Below are positions 8,277 to 17,996 of a stretch of 64,000 nt of DNA, piece by piece. This stretch comes from Desulfobulbus propionicus (GTDB lineage Bacteria; Desulfobacterota; Desulfobulbia; Desulfobulbales; Desulfobulbaceae): positions 1-64,000 of the forward strand of contig PDTD01000003.1 in NCBI GenBank assembly GCA_002748755.1, written 5' to 3'. Below the pieces are notes generated by a model. That model was not told the DNA's origin. It worked only from the letters and a program-made list of their open reading frames with translations, and ran no database searches. A program made the translations under genes and the position numbers. Every line of letters starts with the position of its first letter. The first letter of the stretch is position 1.

Positions 8277-9290
8277 ATGGAAAGCGAGCTGCAACAGCTA
8301 AAGCAAGAGGCTGAAAACGCACTGCAGGAGGTGACCACTACTGAAGCGTTGGAAGCCTTTCGAATTCGGTACCTTGGGCGGAAAGGAGGACTTGTTTCCG
8401 GCATTATGAATCGAATTCGGACCATTGACAAGGCAGATCGACCACGCTTCGGGGCGCTGGCCAATACACTTAAAAACGAGATTGAGTATTCGTTTGAGCA
8501 GAAGAAAAGTCAACTTTGCACCATAAAAGAGCAACAAACCTCTGGTGCTGTGGATACGAGTCTCCCCGGCCGTTTCCATCCTTTTGGAACACTGCATCCC
8601 GTCACTCAGGTTATGGAGGAAATCTGTTCCATTTTTGAATCACTGGGCTTTGCTGTTGCAGAAGGACCGGATGTCGAGACCGACTATTATAATTTCGAGG
8701 CCCTCAATATACCTCCCCATCATCCTGCCAGGGATATGCATGATACCTTTTACGTAACCGATTCCATTTTATTGCGGACGCATACTTCGCCCATGCAGGC
8801 GAGAATAATGGAAAATCTGGAACCTCCATTGCGTTACATCGCTCCAGGTAAAGTGTATCGCTGTGATTCGGATATAACCCACACGCCTATGTTTCATCAG
8901 GTCGAAGGATTTTTGGTTGATAGAAAAATATCTTTTGCCGACTTAAAAGGTGTTTTGACCAGCTTCACCCATCATATGTTCGAAAAAAAACTTGCTTTGC
9001 GGTTTCGTCCCAGCTTTTTCCCTTTTACCGAACCAAGTGCCGAAGTTGATATAGCCTGTGTTATGTGCGAAGGCAATGGATGCAGAATCTGCAAGAAAAC
9101 TGGCTGGCTTGAAATTTTGGGATCAGGACTCATTGATCCTGAAGTTATGAAAATGGTCGGCTATGATCCAGATATCTATTCTGGTTTTGCCTTTGGCCTA
9201 GGGGTCGAGCGTATTGCCATGCTGAAATACGGCATTGACGACATTCGCCTGTATTACGAGAACGATCTCCGTTTCTTATCACAATTTTAA
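8277..9290 (+). CDS. pheS: Phenylalanyl-tRNA synthetase alpha subunit
   Basis: A 337-residue subunit. An N-terminal coiled coil (residues 1-90) binds tRNA; the catalytic core carries motif 2 ([20 protein letters not shown]) and motif 3 ([10 protein letters not shown]). The short cysteine cluster [15 protein letters not shown] near 260 is typical of PheS. It forms the alpha2-beta2 enzyme with PheT. It follows rplT by 9 bases. Confidence 0.97.
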   Translation: MESELQQLKQEAENALQEVTTTEALEAFRIRYLGRKGGLVSGIMNRIRTIDKADRPRFGALANTLKNEIEYSFEQKKSQLCTIKEQQTSGAVDTSLPGRFHPFGTLHPVTQVMEEICSIFESLGFAVAEGPDVETDYYNFEALNIPPHHPARDMHDTFYVTDSILLRTHTSPMQARIMENLEPPLRYIAPGKVYRCDSDITHTPMFHQVEGFLVDRKISFADLKGVLTSFTHHMFEKKLALRFRPSFFPFTEPSAEVDIACVMCEGNGCRICKKTGWLEILGSGLIDPEVMKMVGYDPDIYSGFAFGLGVERIAMLKYGIDDIRLYYENDLRFLSQF

Positions 9291-9437
9291 TTCGAGAGAT
9301 ACTTGCCGTATCCAGTATTTGTCCGACCAAAATAGAAAACAGCCTTGGGGCATCTTCTTCTCTTTCGTGTTCCTTGATCGGACAGGGTATAAAAAGCGGT
9401 ACATTTAGAACCATTTCTCTCTTTTCAGGATGCTGTC

Positions 9438-11894
9438 ATGAAATTCACCTTGAGCTGGCTAGGAAAATTTCTTTCCCTGGATGCCGTAGATACGCAACTT
9501 CTAACCGATAAACTGACGATGCTTGGTTTAGAGGTCGATGCCGTAGAACCCCTGTTTGAAGAGCTTGATCAGGTAATCACTGCGCGAGTAGAAAGTGTGA
9601 GTAGGCATCCTAACGCCGACAAACTCACCCTTTGTCAGCTTAATACAGGGGATAGTGAACCGATTCAAGTAGTGTGCGGAGCGCCGAATGTTAGAGAAGG
9701 CATGGTGTCAGCACTTGCTCTTCCCGGTACTGTGCTGCCTGGTAACCAGAAAATAAAGAAGTCCAAGGTGCGTGGCGAAATTTCCCAGGGCATGCTCTGT
9801 TCACTTCGTGAACTTGGGTTGAGCGAGGACCATGCAGGTATCATGGACCTTGATACCGAGCTGGAAATTGGAAAACCATTGGCCACCGCACTGGATCTTA
9901 TTGACACCATGATAGAAGTCGATTTGACACCCAATCGGCCTGATTGTGCCAGTGTTCTGGGAATAGCACGTGAGGTGGGCAGTTTTACAGGGCAACAAGT
10001 TACCATGCCGGTGACCGAGGTACCCACTTTCTCTGGAGACCAGGTGGATTTCAATGTCATTGTTGAAGAACCTGCGCTTTGCCCTCGATATGCTGCCAGG
10101 AAAATCAGTGGCATAGTTGTTGGACCTTCTCCGGATTGGATGCAGCGTCAGCTTTTGGCTGTGGGGATGCGTCCCATAAACAATGTCGTAGATATTACCA
10201 ACTATGTCATGCTTGAGCTTGGCCAACCGCTTCATGCCTTTGACCTGAAAAAGATCAAAGGACAGACCATTGTCGTTCGACGACCTCAACACAATGAAAC
10301 CGTTTTTACCACCTTGGATAATACAGAAAGGGTGATTGAACCTGATATGTTGATGATTTGTGATCTCGAAGAGCCTGTGGCCATTGCCGGAGTTATGGGT
10401 GGGCTTGAGTCAGAGGTCACGGAAGCAACAACAGAAGTTTTATTAGAAGCTGCCTGTTTTGACCCTGTTTCCATACGGAAAACTGCTCGCAGACTTACTC
10501 TGGCATCAGAGGCGAGTTATCGCTTTGAAAGAGGCGTTGATCCTGAGATTACCCTGGTCGCACTGGAACGCGCAGTTCAACTCATGGAGAAATATGCAGG
10601 AGGAACAGGCCAGGCCGACGGTATTGATCTGTATCCAGGAAAACAAGAGCGGCGTACTCTTCTTCTGCGCCCTGAAAAGGTCAATGATCTATTGGGCACA
10701 GATCTTGACAGCGCAACCATTATGCGTCTGCTGAAGAGTATTGAGTTTTTGGTGGTTGCTAACGAACAGGGCGGTCTGCAGGTGACGGTGCCTTCCTTTC
10801 GGGTAGATATTGAGCGTGAGGTTGATTTGGTGGAAGAAGTCGCCCGGCTGGTCGGATTCAATGAGATCCAGCCCACTCTGCCACAGATCGGCATGGATGC
10901 CCCGTCCAGGGACCCGATGAGGACCTTGCGGAAAGAGATTGCGGACATAATGGTTTCCCAGGGTTTTTTTGAAGCAATTAACTACAGTTTTATTTCAGAA
11001 AAATACCTGGACTACCTGCGATTACATAAGCATGATATTCGCAGAAAGACAACAAACCTGCTCAATCCGCTATCAGAAGAACAGAGCATTATGCGGCCCA
11101 TTATGCTGCCTGGCCTGCTGGAAAATGTGCGCCATAACCTCAACAGGCAGCAGACAGGCATACGTCTTTTTGAACTGGGAAAAATCTTTGTGCAGTATGA
11201 TCAGCAACAAATGCCTGAAGAGCGGTATCATCTGGCAGCGGTTCTATGTGGCGAGAGACACCCTCAGGCTGCCCCTCTTTATTATGCTGATACACCAAGT
11301 GATCTGTTCGATGTGAAGGGTAGTGTCGAACAACTGCTGACAACGCTACGTTTTCAGGATGAAACCACACCCATGAACGTGGATGTGCTGCCAGTGGACT
11401 CCACAGATGCGCCATATTGTGACCTGGACTTGGCAATGCGTTTATCTCTTCAGAGCGTTGATATAGGACTCGCTGCCGCTGTACGTCAAGACATTTTGGC
11501 AGATTTCGGCATTAAACAACCGGTGTACTTTTTTGACATCGATCTGCATGCCTTGCTGGACCTGAAGCGTTTGGTCAAACAGTTCAAACCGCTACCCAGA
11601 CATCCTGCAGTCAAACGTGACATTGCCCTCCTTGTTCCAGGGGATGTTCCATCCGGCGAATTAACTGCAGCTGTGAAGGCATCCAGCCAAAAATTAGTGG
11701 AATCAGTGGCGCTTTTTGATGTTTATAGAGGGAAAAATATTGAGCAAGGGTTTAAAAGTGTAGCCATTTCTGTTACATACCGAGCTGAAAACAAAACGCT
11801 CAACGACAAGGCTGTTGATACAATCCATAAAAAAATAGTTGATGCACTCATGTCTCAATTTAATGCACGATATAGAGAAGGATCTGTTGCATGA
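9438..11894 (+). CDS. pheT: Phenylalanyl-tRNA synthetase beta subunit
   Basis: An 818-residue subunit of normal length. In order it shows an N-terminal tRNA-binding OB domain (residues 40-150, HPNADKLTLC), the B3/B4 editing domain, B5, a catalytic-like core, and a C-terminal ferredoxin-fold anticodon-binding domain (PLPRHPAVKRDIALLV and after). It pairs with PheS. The 147-base gap after pheS has no visible gene. Its stop overlaps the ihfA start by 4 bases (ATGA), indicating translational coupling. Confidence 0.97.
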   Translation: MKFTLSWLGKFLSLDAVDTQLLTDKLTMLGLEVDAVEPLFEELDQVITARVESVSRHPNADKLTLCQLNTGDSEPIQVVCGAPNVREGMVSALALPGTVLPGNQKIKKSKVRGEISQGMLCSLRELGLSEDHAGIMDLDTELEIGKPLATALDLIDTMIEVDLTPNRPDCASVLGIAREVGSFTGQQVTMPVTEVPTFSGDQVDFNVIVEEPALCPRYAARKISGIVVGPSPDWMQRQLLAVGMRPINNVVDITNYVMLELGQPLHAFDLKKIKGQTIVVRRPQHNETVFTTLDNTERVIEPDMLMICDLEEPVAIAGVMGGLESEVTEATTEVLLEAACFDPVSIRKTARRLTLASEASYRFERGVDPEITLVALERAVQLMEKYAGGTGQADGIDLYPGKQERRTLLLRPEKVNDLLGTDLDSATIMRLLKSIEFLVVANEQGGLQVTVPSFRVDIEREVDLVEEVARLVGFNEIQPTLPQIGMDAPSRDPMRTLRKEIADIMVSQGFFEAINYSFISEKYLDYLRLHKHDIRRKTTNLLNPLSEEQSIMRPIMLPGLLENVRHNLNRQQTGIRLFELGKIFVQYDQQQMPEERYHLAAVLCGERHPQAAPLYYADTPSDLFDVKGSVEQLLTTLRFQDETTPMNVDVLPVDSTDAPYCDLDLAMRLSLQSVDIGLAAAVRQDILADFGIKQPVYFFDIDLHALLDLKRLVKQFKPLPRHPAVKRDIALLVPGDVPSGELTAAVKASSQKLVESVALFDVYRGKNIEQGFKSVAISVTYRAENKTLNDKAVDTIHKKIVDALMSQFNARYREGSVA

Positions 11895-12181
11895 AAAAAA
11901 AGAATGTTACGCGCAAAGAGCTTGCCATTTCAGTGAACGAAAAACTTGGCGTATCACAACGCAACGCTGCAGAGATTGTTGATACCATATTTTCAACCAT
12001 GAAAGAGACCATGGTTGCAGGAGAATCTATCAAGCTTGTCCAGTTTGGAACGTTATCTGTCCGTGATAAGGCGCCGAGGCGTGGACGCAACCCAAGGACC
12101 GGTGAATCCATGACCATTACCAAGAGACAAATGGTTTCTTTTCGTCCCAGTAAGAGTTTAAGAGAGAGGTTGAACAAATAA
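11891..12181 (+). CDS. ihfA: Integration host factor alpha subunit (HU/IHF family)
   Basis: A 96-residue DNABII protein with the arm sequence RRGRNPRTGE and a conserved Pro that intercalates DNA. IHF alpha pairs with IHF beta to bend DNA sharply. The assignment as alpha rather than HU rests on position directly after pheT (4-base overlap), as in E. coli, and on the length. It closes the translation operon. Confidence 0.9.
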   Translation: MKKKNVTRKELAISVNEKLGVSQRNAAEIVDTIFSTMKETMVAGESIKLVQFGTLSVRDKAPRRGRNPRTGESMTITKRQMVSFRPSKSLRERLNK

Positions 12182-12258
12182 GATCTGCCGTCTTGATTGC
12201 CCACTCGGTGTACCTGGTTGTACTTTGCCCAATATAGACAGATATGGTTTTTCCCTCT

Positions 12259-12488
12259 CACCCGGACTCGAATATCTCATGAACATGGGGTCTCATTTGA
12301 AAAAAATGCATACAAACAAAAGTATGTTATGACCGAGAGTGGTCTCACATTTCGATAAAATGTCCATCAAGGGGCAGCCCAGGCGGGGCAAAGTTGGGCA
12401 GTATTTCGGCAACACATAAATCCAAGTATAATGAGGAGCCAAAAATTCTCGAACTTGGCACCTCCTGAGCTGATGAGAAATCTGGATA
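12259..12488 (-). repeat. MITE-like dispersed repeat, copy in reverse orientation
   Basis: Read on the minus strand this copy starts from GATTTCTCATCAGCTCAGG-type sequence near 12488 and runs to a right end near 12259 (CCCGGACTCGAATATCTCAT on the plus strand, carrying a small insertion). The central TTTATGTGTTGCC block and the TTTTTTTCAAATGAGAC block are present. It fills the gap between ihfA and tRNA-Pro; no gene is seen here. Confidence 0.75.
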
Positions 12489-12617
12489 AGCGACTACTTG
12501 CTGGTCACAAGAGTATAAATACCAAATCAGGATCGCATGATTAAAAAGAGTAAGAATAAGTTGACACAGATACCTTTTCAATGCTAAGAACGCAAGACAA
12601 GGTTGAGTAACTGCGGT

Positions 12618-12694
12618 CGGAACGTAGCGCAGCCTGGTAGCGCACCTGAATGGGGTTCAGGGGGCCGGAGGTTCAAATCCTCTCGTTCCGACCA
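12618..12694 (+). tRNA. tRNA-Pro (GGG)
   Basis: A 77-nt cloverleaf with acceptor CGGAACG/CGTTCCG and anticodon stem CCTGA/TCAGG with loop ATGGGGT (anticodon GGG, proline). The T arm is GGAGG-TTCAAAT-CCTCT (final pair G-T). Discriminator A and encoded CCA complete it. Confidence 0.94.
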
Positions 12695-12728
12695 TTTAAT
12701 TCTTTGTAACATCAAAGAATGACTTATC

Positions 12729-12776
12729 AAGCCTGATTGTAAAACCGTGGCACAGCGGTGGTGCAGTCAGGCTTTT
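12729..12776 (+). terminator. Rho-independent terminator after tRNA-Pro
   Basis: AAGCCTGA near 12729 pairs with TCAGGCTT near 12767 and is followed by TTCTTATTTTT. It ends the tRNA-Pro transcript. Confidence 0.75.
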
Positions 12777-12911
12777 CTTATTTTTCCCTGATGTTCCTGT
12801 TTTTCAACATTATTTCCGATTAGGGCCCATGTCCGGTAGGGTTAACGAGCGCATGTTATACTGTAGCTGATAGGCTTCAGCATAACGATCTTCCCCTTAA
12901 CGGAGGTACCC

Positions 12912-13298
12912 ATGATCCAAACATACGCCCACCAAAAAGAAGTAGATGAAAACCGGTTGAGCCTCAAGACTATTGAGTCATTGTTCACAAATCTTATTAG
13001 AGAAGGAACAAACTGTTCCCACTTTGAATCCGAGATTATTGTTGAAAAAGCCAAAGAGGTATTCGCTATTGGCGATCGCACAGAAAGGAACATATTACAA
13101 TCAGGCCAGATGATCTGGACAGCTCTGGATATCGACGAACCACCAGGGAAACCTCTGGAAGATTGTAAACTGAAGAGAATAATACTTACCCATATCAATC
13201 CCAAAGAAGACGCAGAAGTAAGAACAAGGTACAATCGCTCAGCAAAACGTCAGCAACAGATCAACCGCATGGCTGTTGAAGCCCTGGTTAGCTTTTGA
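12912..13298 (+). pseudogene. DUF1670-like protein, C-terminally truncated
   Basis: 128 residues resembling the N-terminal part of DUF1670 proteins: CS-FESEIIVEKAKEVF, a LQSGQMIW segment, DEPPGKPLEDC and KEDAEVR in the expected order. Full-length members are roughly twice as long and continue into a helix-turn-helix region, absent here. The frame ends three codons after a GTTAGCT at 13287, which may be the left boundary of a gene cassette. The cellular role of DUF1670 is not established; a DNA-binding or mobile-element role is often assumed. The family call comes from recognised pattern only. Confidence 0.5.
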
Positions 13299-13309
13299 AG
13301 GACAAAAGT

Positions 13310-13777
13310 ATGACTAAACGAAAATACTTCCTAAGATTATTACTTATATGTACATTAATCGGAATGTTTACATATATTGGAAGTATATCAGGTTGTTCGC
13401 AAGATCAAACAGTTATCACACTTTTAAAAGAATCTCTAATACTCTGTGATAAACCAACAGTGTTAAAACTCGAACAGCCTCTCCAGCGCACAAAGAGATC
13501 TCTTAGCATTCGCATGCAACTGAATGAGGCATGGATACCAGAACCACCATGGAAAGATATTAAACTGCAAGATGGTAAGTTAGTGAGAATTACAGCTACT
13601 CTGATTTCTGATAAAGGAACACATTATTACCCAATGATAATTGGTGCTGGAGGTGAGCTAGACATTCGTTTCTACGATTCGGTTCCCAAGGATACAAGAA
13701 TAGTAAAAATTATCCTTAGTTCCACGCATCCGTTAACAGCTCAAAACGTAATGTGGGTTGACTGGAATCCCAAATAG
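13310..13777 (+). CDS. Predicted lipoprotein of unknown function
   Basis: 155 residues with a lipoprotein signal: positively charged MTKRKYFLRLL, a hydrophobic stretch, and a lipobox-like SISGC, so the mature protein would begin at that cysteine and be anchored to a membrane. The rest is about 120 residues of mixed beta character without a recognised domain. ATG 13310 is chosen because GAAGGA lies 7 bases upstream; the TTG at 13295 would include the ribosome site. It sits alone between a GTTAGCT and an attC-like hairpin, so it may be the cargo of an integron-type cassette. Confidence 0.65.
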   Translation: MTKRKYFLRLLLICTLIGMFTYIGSISGCSQDQTVITLLKESLILCDKPTVLKLEQPLQRTKRSLSIRMQLNEAWIPEPPWKDIKLQDGKLVRITATLISDKGTHYYPMIIGAGGELDIRFYDSVPKDTRIVKIILSSTHPLTAQNVMWVDWNPK

Positions 13778-13780
13778 TTC

Positions 13781-13839
13781 AGCTAACGAATAAGGCTAGA
13801 TTGTGTGAGCGCAGCGAGCCACAATCTGAACCGTTTATT
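13781..13839 (+). other. attC-like hairpin at a possible gene-cassette boundary
   Basis: The sequence begins AGCTAAC, the exact reverse complement of GTTAGCT at 13287-13293 on the other side of the lipoprotein gene. It contains the stem AGATTGTG/CACAATCT around the loop TGAGCGCAGCGAGC and ends GTTTATT. Matching RYYYAAC-like and GTT-like core sites flanking a promoterless single gene are features of integron cassettes. The right core site deviates from GTTRRRY and no integrase is in the window, so it could instead be a terminator-like hairpin. Confidence 0.4.
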
Positions 13840-14223
13840 GAACAAACCCGGTTATTATTATAGAAAAGAGCTTTTTGAAAGAGGGGTTAACCGCAGTCAT
13901 TACGATGTACGCAATGTTCATCCCCGTCACAGATTAAAATGGGAATAACTGGTTTAAAACCAGGTCTTCTTGGTGACAAGCACAATCAGGAATACTTGCA
14001 CCGAGGTATTGAGGAAGCTGCCATGGAGTAGTTTCCTCCGTCATTTTGGTATCCAAATCATATGATACTTGCATTCCCATCATAAGTGACTTACAATTTT
14101 CTTGTTTTTCATCGCAGACTCCTTGGTGTGAGGTTGAGCGATTCTCTGTAAACCGAGCCTCTTCTTTTTTCTTGAATCGCCTATTATTTAGGGTTTTTCC
14201 GTAAAGACGGGAGGTAGGAGAGC
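13835..14223. other. Stretch without a confident gene; two small open frames
   Basis: On the plus strand an open frame of 37 codons (13835-13948, ending HPRHRLKWE) continues from the hairpin and could be the tail of a gene interrupted upstream. On the minus strand a 49-codon frame (14083 to 13934) contains DCACHQED. It begins at ATG that overlaps the stop of a 10-codon frame preceded by AAGGAG. Neither resembles a known family. The remainder shows nothing recognisable. Confidence 0.25.
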
Positions 14224-14441
14224 TAACCCGGATATCTCATGAACATTTTGATTTTTTGATAAAAATAGAGAATAACAGATATATATGTGTTCATGAGCAA
14301 GCTCACATTTGAAAAGAGCGCACCCAGGGTCAGCCCATAGGGAATCTTCTTGGGAAGTATTTTACAAACACATATACCCTCGTATTATGCGTTACCAAAT
14401 CTTACCAACCTGGCAACCTGAGCTGATGAGAAACCCTGGCT
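14224..14441 (-). repeat. MITE-like dispersed repeat, full-length reverse copy
   Basis: On the plus strand it runs from TAACCCGGATATCTCATGAA to CTGAGCTGATGAGAAACCCT plus GGCT, so the repeat is inverted here. The ends are imperfect inverted repeats. It is 218 bases long, very close to the copy at 254-475 although the interior has diverged. Confidence 0.75.
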
Positions 14442-14574
14442 GCAAGAAAAGAGTATGGAAGAGGCGTTTGAGTACGTTTGAGTACGTTAGTCTCTCGCTC
14501 TATGCGTAGAGCCTTCATCAAGGCCATCCAGCGATTGATACGGGAAAACTATTGAACTTTTTAAGGAGAAGATA

Positions 14575-16302
14575 GTGGGAAAAAAAATTGTCATTGTCGG
14601 CGCAGTGGCTGCCGGTCCTAAAGCAGCCTGTCGGTTGAAACGGCTTGATCCTGACTGCGCAATAACCATGGTGGATCAGGATTCGCTTATTTCATACGGA
14701 GGCTGCGGAATTCCCTATTACGTCAGCGGGGATGTTTCTGACGCCGGGGAATTACGGTCAACCAGCTTTCATGTGGTTCGAGATGAACTTTTTTTTGAGC
14801 ACGCCAAAGGAGTCAGGGTTATGACCAAAACCAGGGCTCTGGCCATTGACAGGGAGCAGAAGACCCTCACGGTAGAACATCTAGAGGGGGGTAAGCAGGA
14901 AGAACTGCCCTACGATTACCTGATGCTGGCTACCGGTGCTCGCCCATTCGTCCCTCCCATACCGGGCACAGACTTCGCCGGGGTATTCACCATCGCCAAC
15001 CTGCATAAAGCCATTGCAATTCGTGAAAGAATAGCCAAGGGCCAGGTGTCCCGGGCTGTCGTTATTGGCGGCGGCGCCATAGGAATTGAGATGGCTGAGG
15101 CGTTGAAGGATCTCTGGGGCGTGGAGACAGCTCTTGTCGAGCTGCAGGAGCAGCTTCTTCCAAAAATTGTTGACCGCCATTTTGCCGACATGCTCAAAAA
15201 ACATCTCCAGGAAAACGGGGTGGACGTCTACACCGGCGACACGGTGACGGCTATTCTCGGCAATGACCAAGGGCAGGTGAGCGGGGTGCAAATCGGGGCA
15301 GGTATTCTGGAGGCTGACCTGGTTATTATTGCCGTAGGGGTCAGGCCACGGAGTGAGCTGGCCAGAGAGGCAGGACTTGCCCTAACGCCTTCGGGGGCAA
15401 TACGGGTGAATCAAAGACTGCAGACCTCGGACCCTGCGATTTATGCTGCCGGCGACTGCATTGGGACCACCAATATCGTAACCGGCAAAGACGCCCATAC
15501 TCCCCTCGGCTCTTTAGCCAATCGTGAGGGTAGGGTAGTGGGTGACAATATCGCCGGGATACCCACCACCTTCAAAGGCGTTTGTGGTTCGTTTATTATG
15601 AAAGCCTTTGAACGCTGTATTTCGTGTACTGGTATCAGTTATGAGACCGCGATTGCAGAAGGATACGATGCAGATTATGCTTTGACTTCGCCCTCAGACA
15701 GAGCCCATTTCTATCCCAATCAGGCTGTGGTTATTTTTCAGCTGGTGTTCGATAGAAGGACCGGAAAAATCTTGGGAGCGCAAGGGTTTGGGATGATGAA
15801 TGACAGCATCTCGGCCCGAATCGATACCGCTGCCGCCCTTATCGGTCATGGTGGCATGATAGAGGATTTCCGGGATGTGGAGATGGCATACGCACCACCA
15901 TTTTCTGCAGCTATCGATACCATCAATGCGGCTGGTTTTGTGGCAGAGAATCTCCGGGAAAATCGGCTCCGTCAGATTAAGGTGGATCGTTTTCTTGCCT
16001 GGATGGACAACATGGAGAGCGAACCCGACTGGGTTGCCTTGGATGTTCGGCATCCATTGGAAGCACAGCCCTATGTGGAAAAATACGGTGCAGAAAAATG
16101 GATCGCTCTACAGTATGAAGAGATGCGTCGGCATTATAGCGCAATACCTGAAGGAAAGACATGCATCATTATATGTAACGCGGGGACGCGTTCCTATGAA
16201 GTGCAGATCTTTCTTGACCATATCGGGAAAACAGATAGCATGGTACTGAGCGGTGGTTTTAATGTTATCAGTAGGCTGGATGTCGACTGGTACTTGAAGT
16301 AA
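14575..16302 (+). CDS. CoA-disulfide reductase-like flavoprotein fused to a rhodanese domain
   Basis: 575 residues. The N-terminal two thirds are a pyridine-nucleotide-disulfide oxidoreductase: FAD motif near residues 5-17, the single redox cysteine in GGCGIPYYVSG (Cys44), an NAD(P) motif VVIGGGAIGIEMAE, and a second FAD motif IYAAGDC. A dimerisation domain follows. Residues from about 470 form a rhodanese domain with Cys534 in CNAGTRS. Fusions of this type reduce CoA-disulfides, CoA-persulfides or polysulfides with NAD(P)H; the exact substrate is not readable. The GTG start at 14575 follows AAGGAGAA. The response regulator starts 52 bases after its stop. Confidence 0.9.
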   Translation: MGKKIVIVGAVAAGPKAACRLKRLDPDCAITMVDQDSLISYGGCGIPYYVSGDVSDAGELRSTSFHVVRDELFFEHAKGVRVMTKTRALAIDREQKTLTVEHLEGGKQEELPYDYLMLATGARPFVPPIPGTDFAGVFTIANLHKAIAIRERIAKGQVSRAVVIGGGAIGIEMAEALKDLWGVETALVELQEQLLPKIVDRHFADMLKKHLQENGVDVYTGDTVTAILGNDQGQVSGVQIGAGILEADLVIIAVGVRPRSELAREAGLALTPSGAIRVNQRLQTSDPAIYAAGDCIGTTNIVTGKDAHTPLGSLANREGRVVGDNIAGIPTTFKGVCGSFIMKAFERCISCTGISYETAIAEGYDADYALTSPSDRAHFYPNQAVVIFQLVFDRRTGKILGAQGFGMMNDSISARIDTAAALIGHGGMIEDFRDVEMAYAPPFSAAIDTINAAGFVAENLRENRLRQIKVDRFLAWMDNMESEPDWVALDVRHPLEAQPYVEKYGAEKWIALQYEEMRRHYSAIPEGKTCIIICNAGTRSYEVQIFLDHIGKTDSMVLSGGFNVISRLDVDWYLK

Positions 16303-16354
16303 TGATCGTGATGATTTCCTATACAGGTTGACTGGGGAGACCCAAGGAGAGGGC

Positions 16355-17983
16355 ATGAGCGAACTGAATACGCAGCATATGATCGAGGAAATTCAGGCCA
16401 ACATAACCGCAGGTGATGCCTTGAAGGCACGCCTGGTCCTGGACCATCTTGGTGCTGTTGACAAGAAAAACCAAAATCGGTTGCTCTATGAGTTGTCTCG
16501 AGCAGATGTTACCTTCAGCGTCCCTTTGTTCAACCACCTTTTGACAACACAGCCTGACCTGGCTGAGCGTCTCCCTGTTATCAGGGAGACACTCATCTCC
16601 AGCCTGATCGCCTATCCGGAGATTTTAGTCAGAGGACTGACTGATCCTCATATAGAGGATAAAAGCCTGTTTGTGGAAATAGCAGGCGAGCTGAAACTGG
16701 AAGACGCAACCTCTCCTCTTGTTGAACTTCTTGGAAAAACTGAAGACGTCTTTGCCATACGATCCATCATTGAAACCCTTGGGCTTATCGGGGATCCGGA
16801 ATGCGTCAACACCCTTACGGATTTTCTTTATTCAGCGGATCGCGAGCTGGTTATAGCGTCTATCCAGTCGCTTGGAATGATTGGCACCCAGACCGCCATG
16901 CACAGGCTCGCAGAAAGGATGGGGACGGATAATGAGCTGGATCTTATTATTCTCAGTATCTTTAGTGAGGTGCAGGATCAGGTTTCTCTGGAAAAACTCA
17001 ACGACACCCTCCGGTCCCATTATGCCCACATGCGTATTTATGCCAAAGACAGCCTGGTCGCCATTGGTGCCAAAGCTGTACCGGGCCTGATAGAAAATTT
17101 GAAGGAGAAAAACAACGATCTCCTTATTCATACCTTGAATATCCTGGGAGATATAGGGGATGACAGTGCCATCATGCCCATTCGAACCTTGCTGAACAGT
17201 GTACCCAAAAGTGCCAATGTCCGCTTTGCCGCTTATGAGGCACTGGCGCGTCTTCCTTTGCGCAAAGGGGCGTATACGTTGGCTGTCGGCCTGACAGACA
17301 AGGAAGATCATGTCTGCATCGCCGCGGCCCGCGCCATTGACAGAAATTATAACGAGGTACTGACTGCAGGCATAAAAAATATGATTCGGCAGAAAACTGA
17401 CGAAGCCCGGCATATCGTCAAAATCATAGTGAATGCCCAAGTAGACAATATTTTTCTCAGTCTTGCCGAAGAGGATTTTTTTCAGGAGCTGGCACTGGTC
17501 TATTTGCCCCATACCCATCCGGATATTTGTGCCCACTATGTGGCGCTGTTGAAACAAAAAGGGTTGGAGGAGTTTGCGGCAAGAATTAGCGGGGAGGCAA
17601 GCGAAGCAGGTGCTCGTTTGAAGATTTGTGCCGTGGATGACTCGAGAATGATACTTAATATATACAAGGCAACCTTGCACGAGTTGGGGTTTGAGCCTGT
17701 TGTCTTTGAATTCCCGGCAAGTGCCATGGAGTGGTTACGCCAGGAGAAGCCCGCCTTGGTACTGACAGATCTCAATATGCCTGAAATTTCAGGGATTGAC
17801 TTGATTCGTAGTGTGCGGGAGAAGTATACCGTAGAGCAATTGCCTGTTATCATGGTAACGACCCAAGGGGATGTCCAGGATCATGAGGCAGCTGCAGAGG
17901 TTGGCGTCAATGATATCCTGATCAAACCCTTTAGTGTCGAATCTCTTCGTAAGGCTATGCAGCAGTTTGTTCCCGTAGATTGA
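16355..17983 (+). CDS. HEAT-repeat protein with C-terminal response-regulator receiver domain
   Basis: 542 residues. Residues about 80-400 consist of helical HEAT/PBS-lyase-like repeats (for example GDDSAIMPIRTLLN and the IIETLGLIGDPECVNTL unit). Residues about 425-540 form a receiver domain with the acidic pair in AVDDSR, phosphoacceptor Asp472 in LVLTDLNMPE, and a conserved lysine in ILIKPF. The output would be a protein-protein scaffold rather than DNA binding. The start is ATG 16355 with AAGGAGAGG upstream, not the TTG 27 bases earlier. No histidine kinase is adjacent, so its partner is unknown. Confidence 0.88.
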   Translation: MSELNTQHMIEEIQANITAGDALKARLVLDHLGAVDKKNQNRLLYELSRADVTFSVPLFNHLLTTQPDLAERLPVIRETLISSLIAYPEILVRGLTDPHIEDKSLFVEIAGELKLEDATSPLVELLGKTEDVFAIRSIIETLGLIGDPECVNTLTDFLYSADRELVIASIQSLGMIGTQTAMHRLAERMGTDNELDLIILSIFSEVQDQVSLEKLNDTLRSHYAHMRIYAKDSLVAIGAKAVPGLIENLKEKNNDLLIHTLNILGDIGDDSAIMPIRTLLNSVPKSANVRFAAYEALARLPLRKGAYTLAVGLTDKEDHVCIAAARAIDRNYNEVLTAGIKNMIRQKTDEARHIVKIIVNAQVDNIFLSLAEEDFFQELALVYLPHTHPDICAHYVALLKQKGLEEFAARISGEASEAGARLKICAVDDSRMILNIYKATLHELGFEPVVFEFPASAMEWLRQEKPALVLTDLNMPEISGIDLIRSVREKYTVEQLPVIMVTTQGDVQDHEAAAEVGVNDILIKPFSVESLRKAMQQFVPVD

Positions 17984-17996
17984 AGGGTGCAGGTTT

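Noticed and set aside
16832-17680. 282-codon minus-strand open frame
   Set aside because: Antisense to the HEAT-repeat response regulator, whose protein is clearly recognisable; the antisense product is not.
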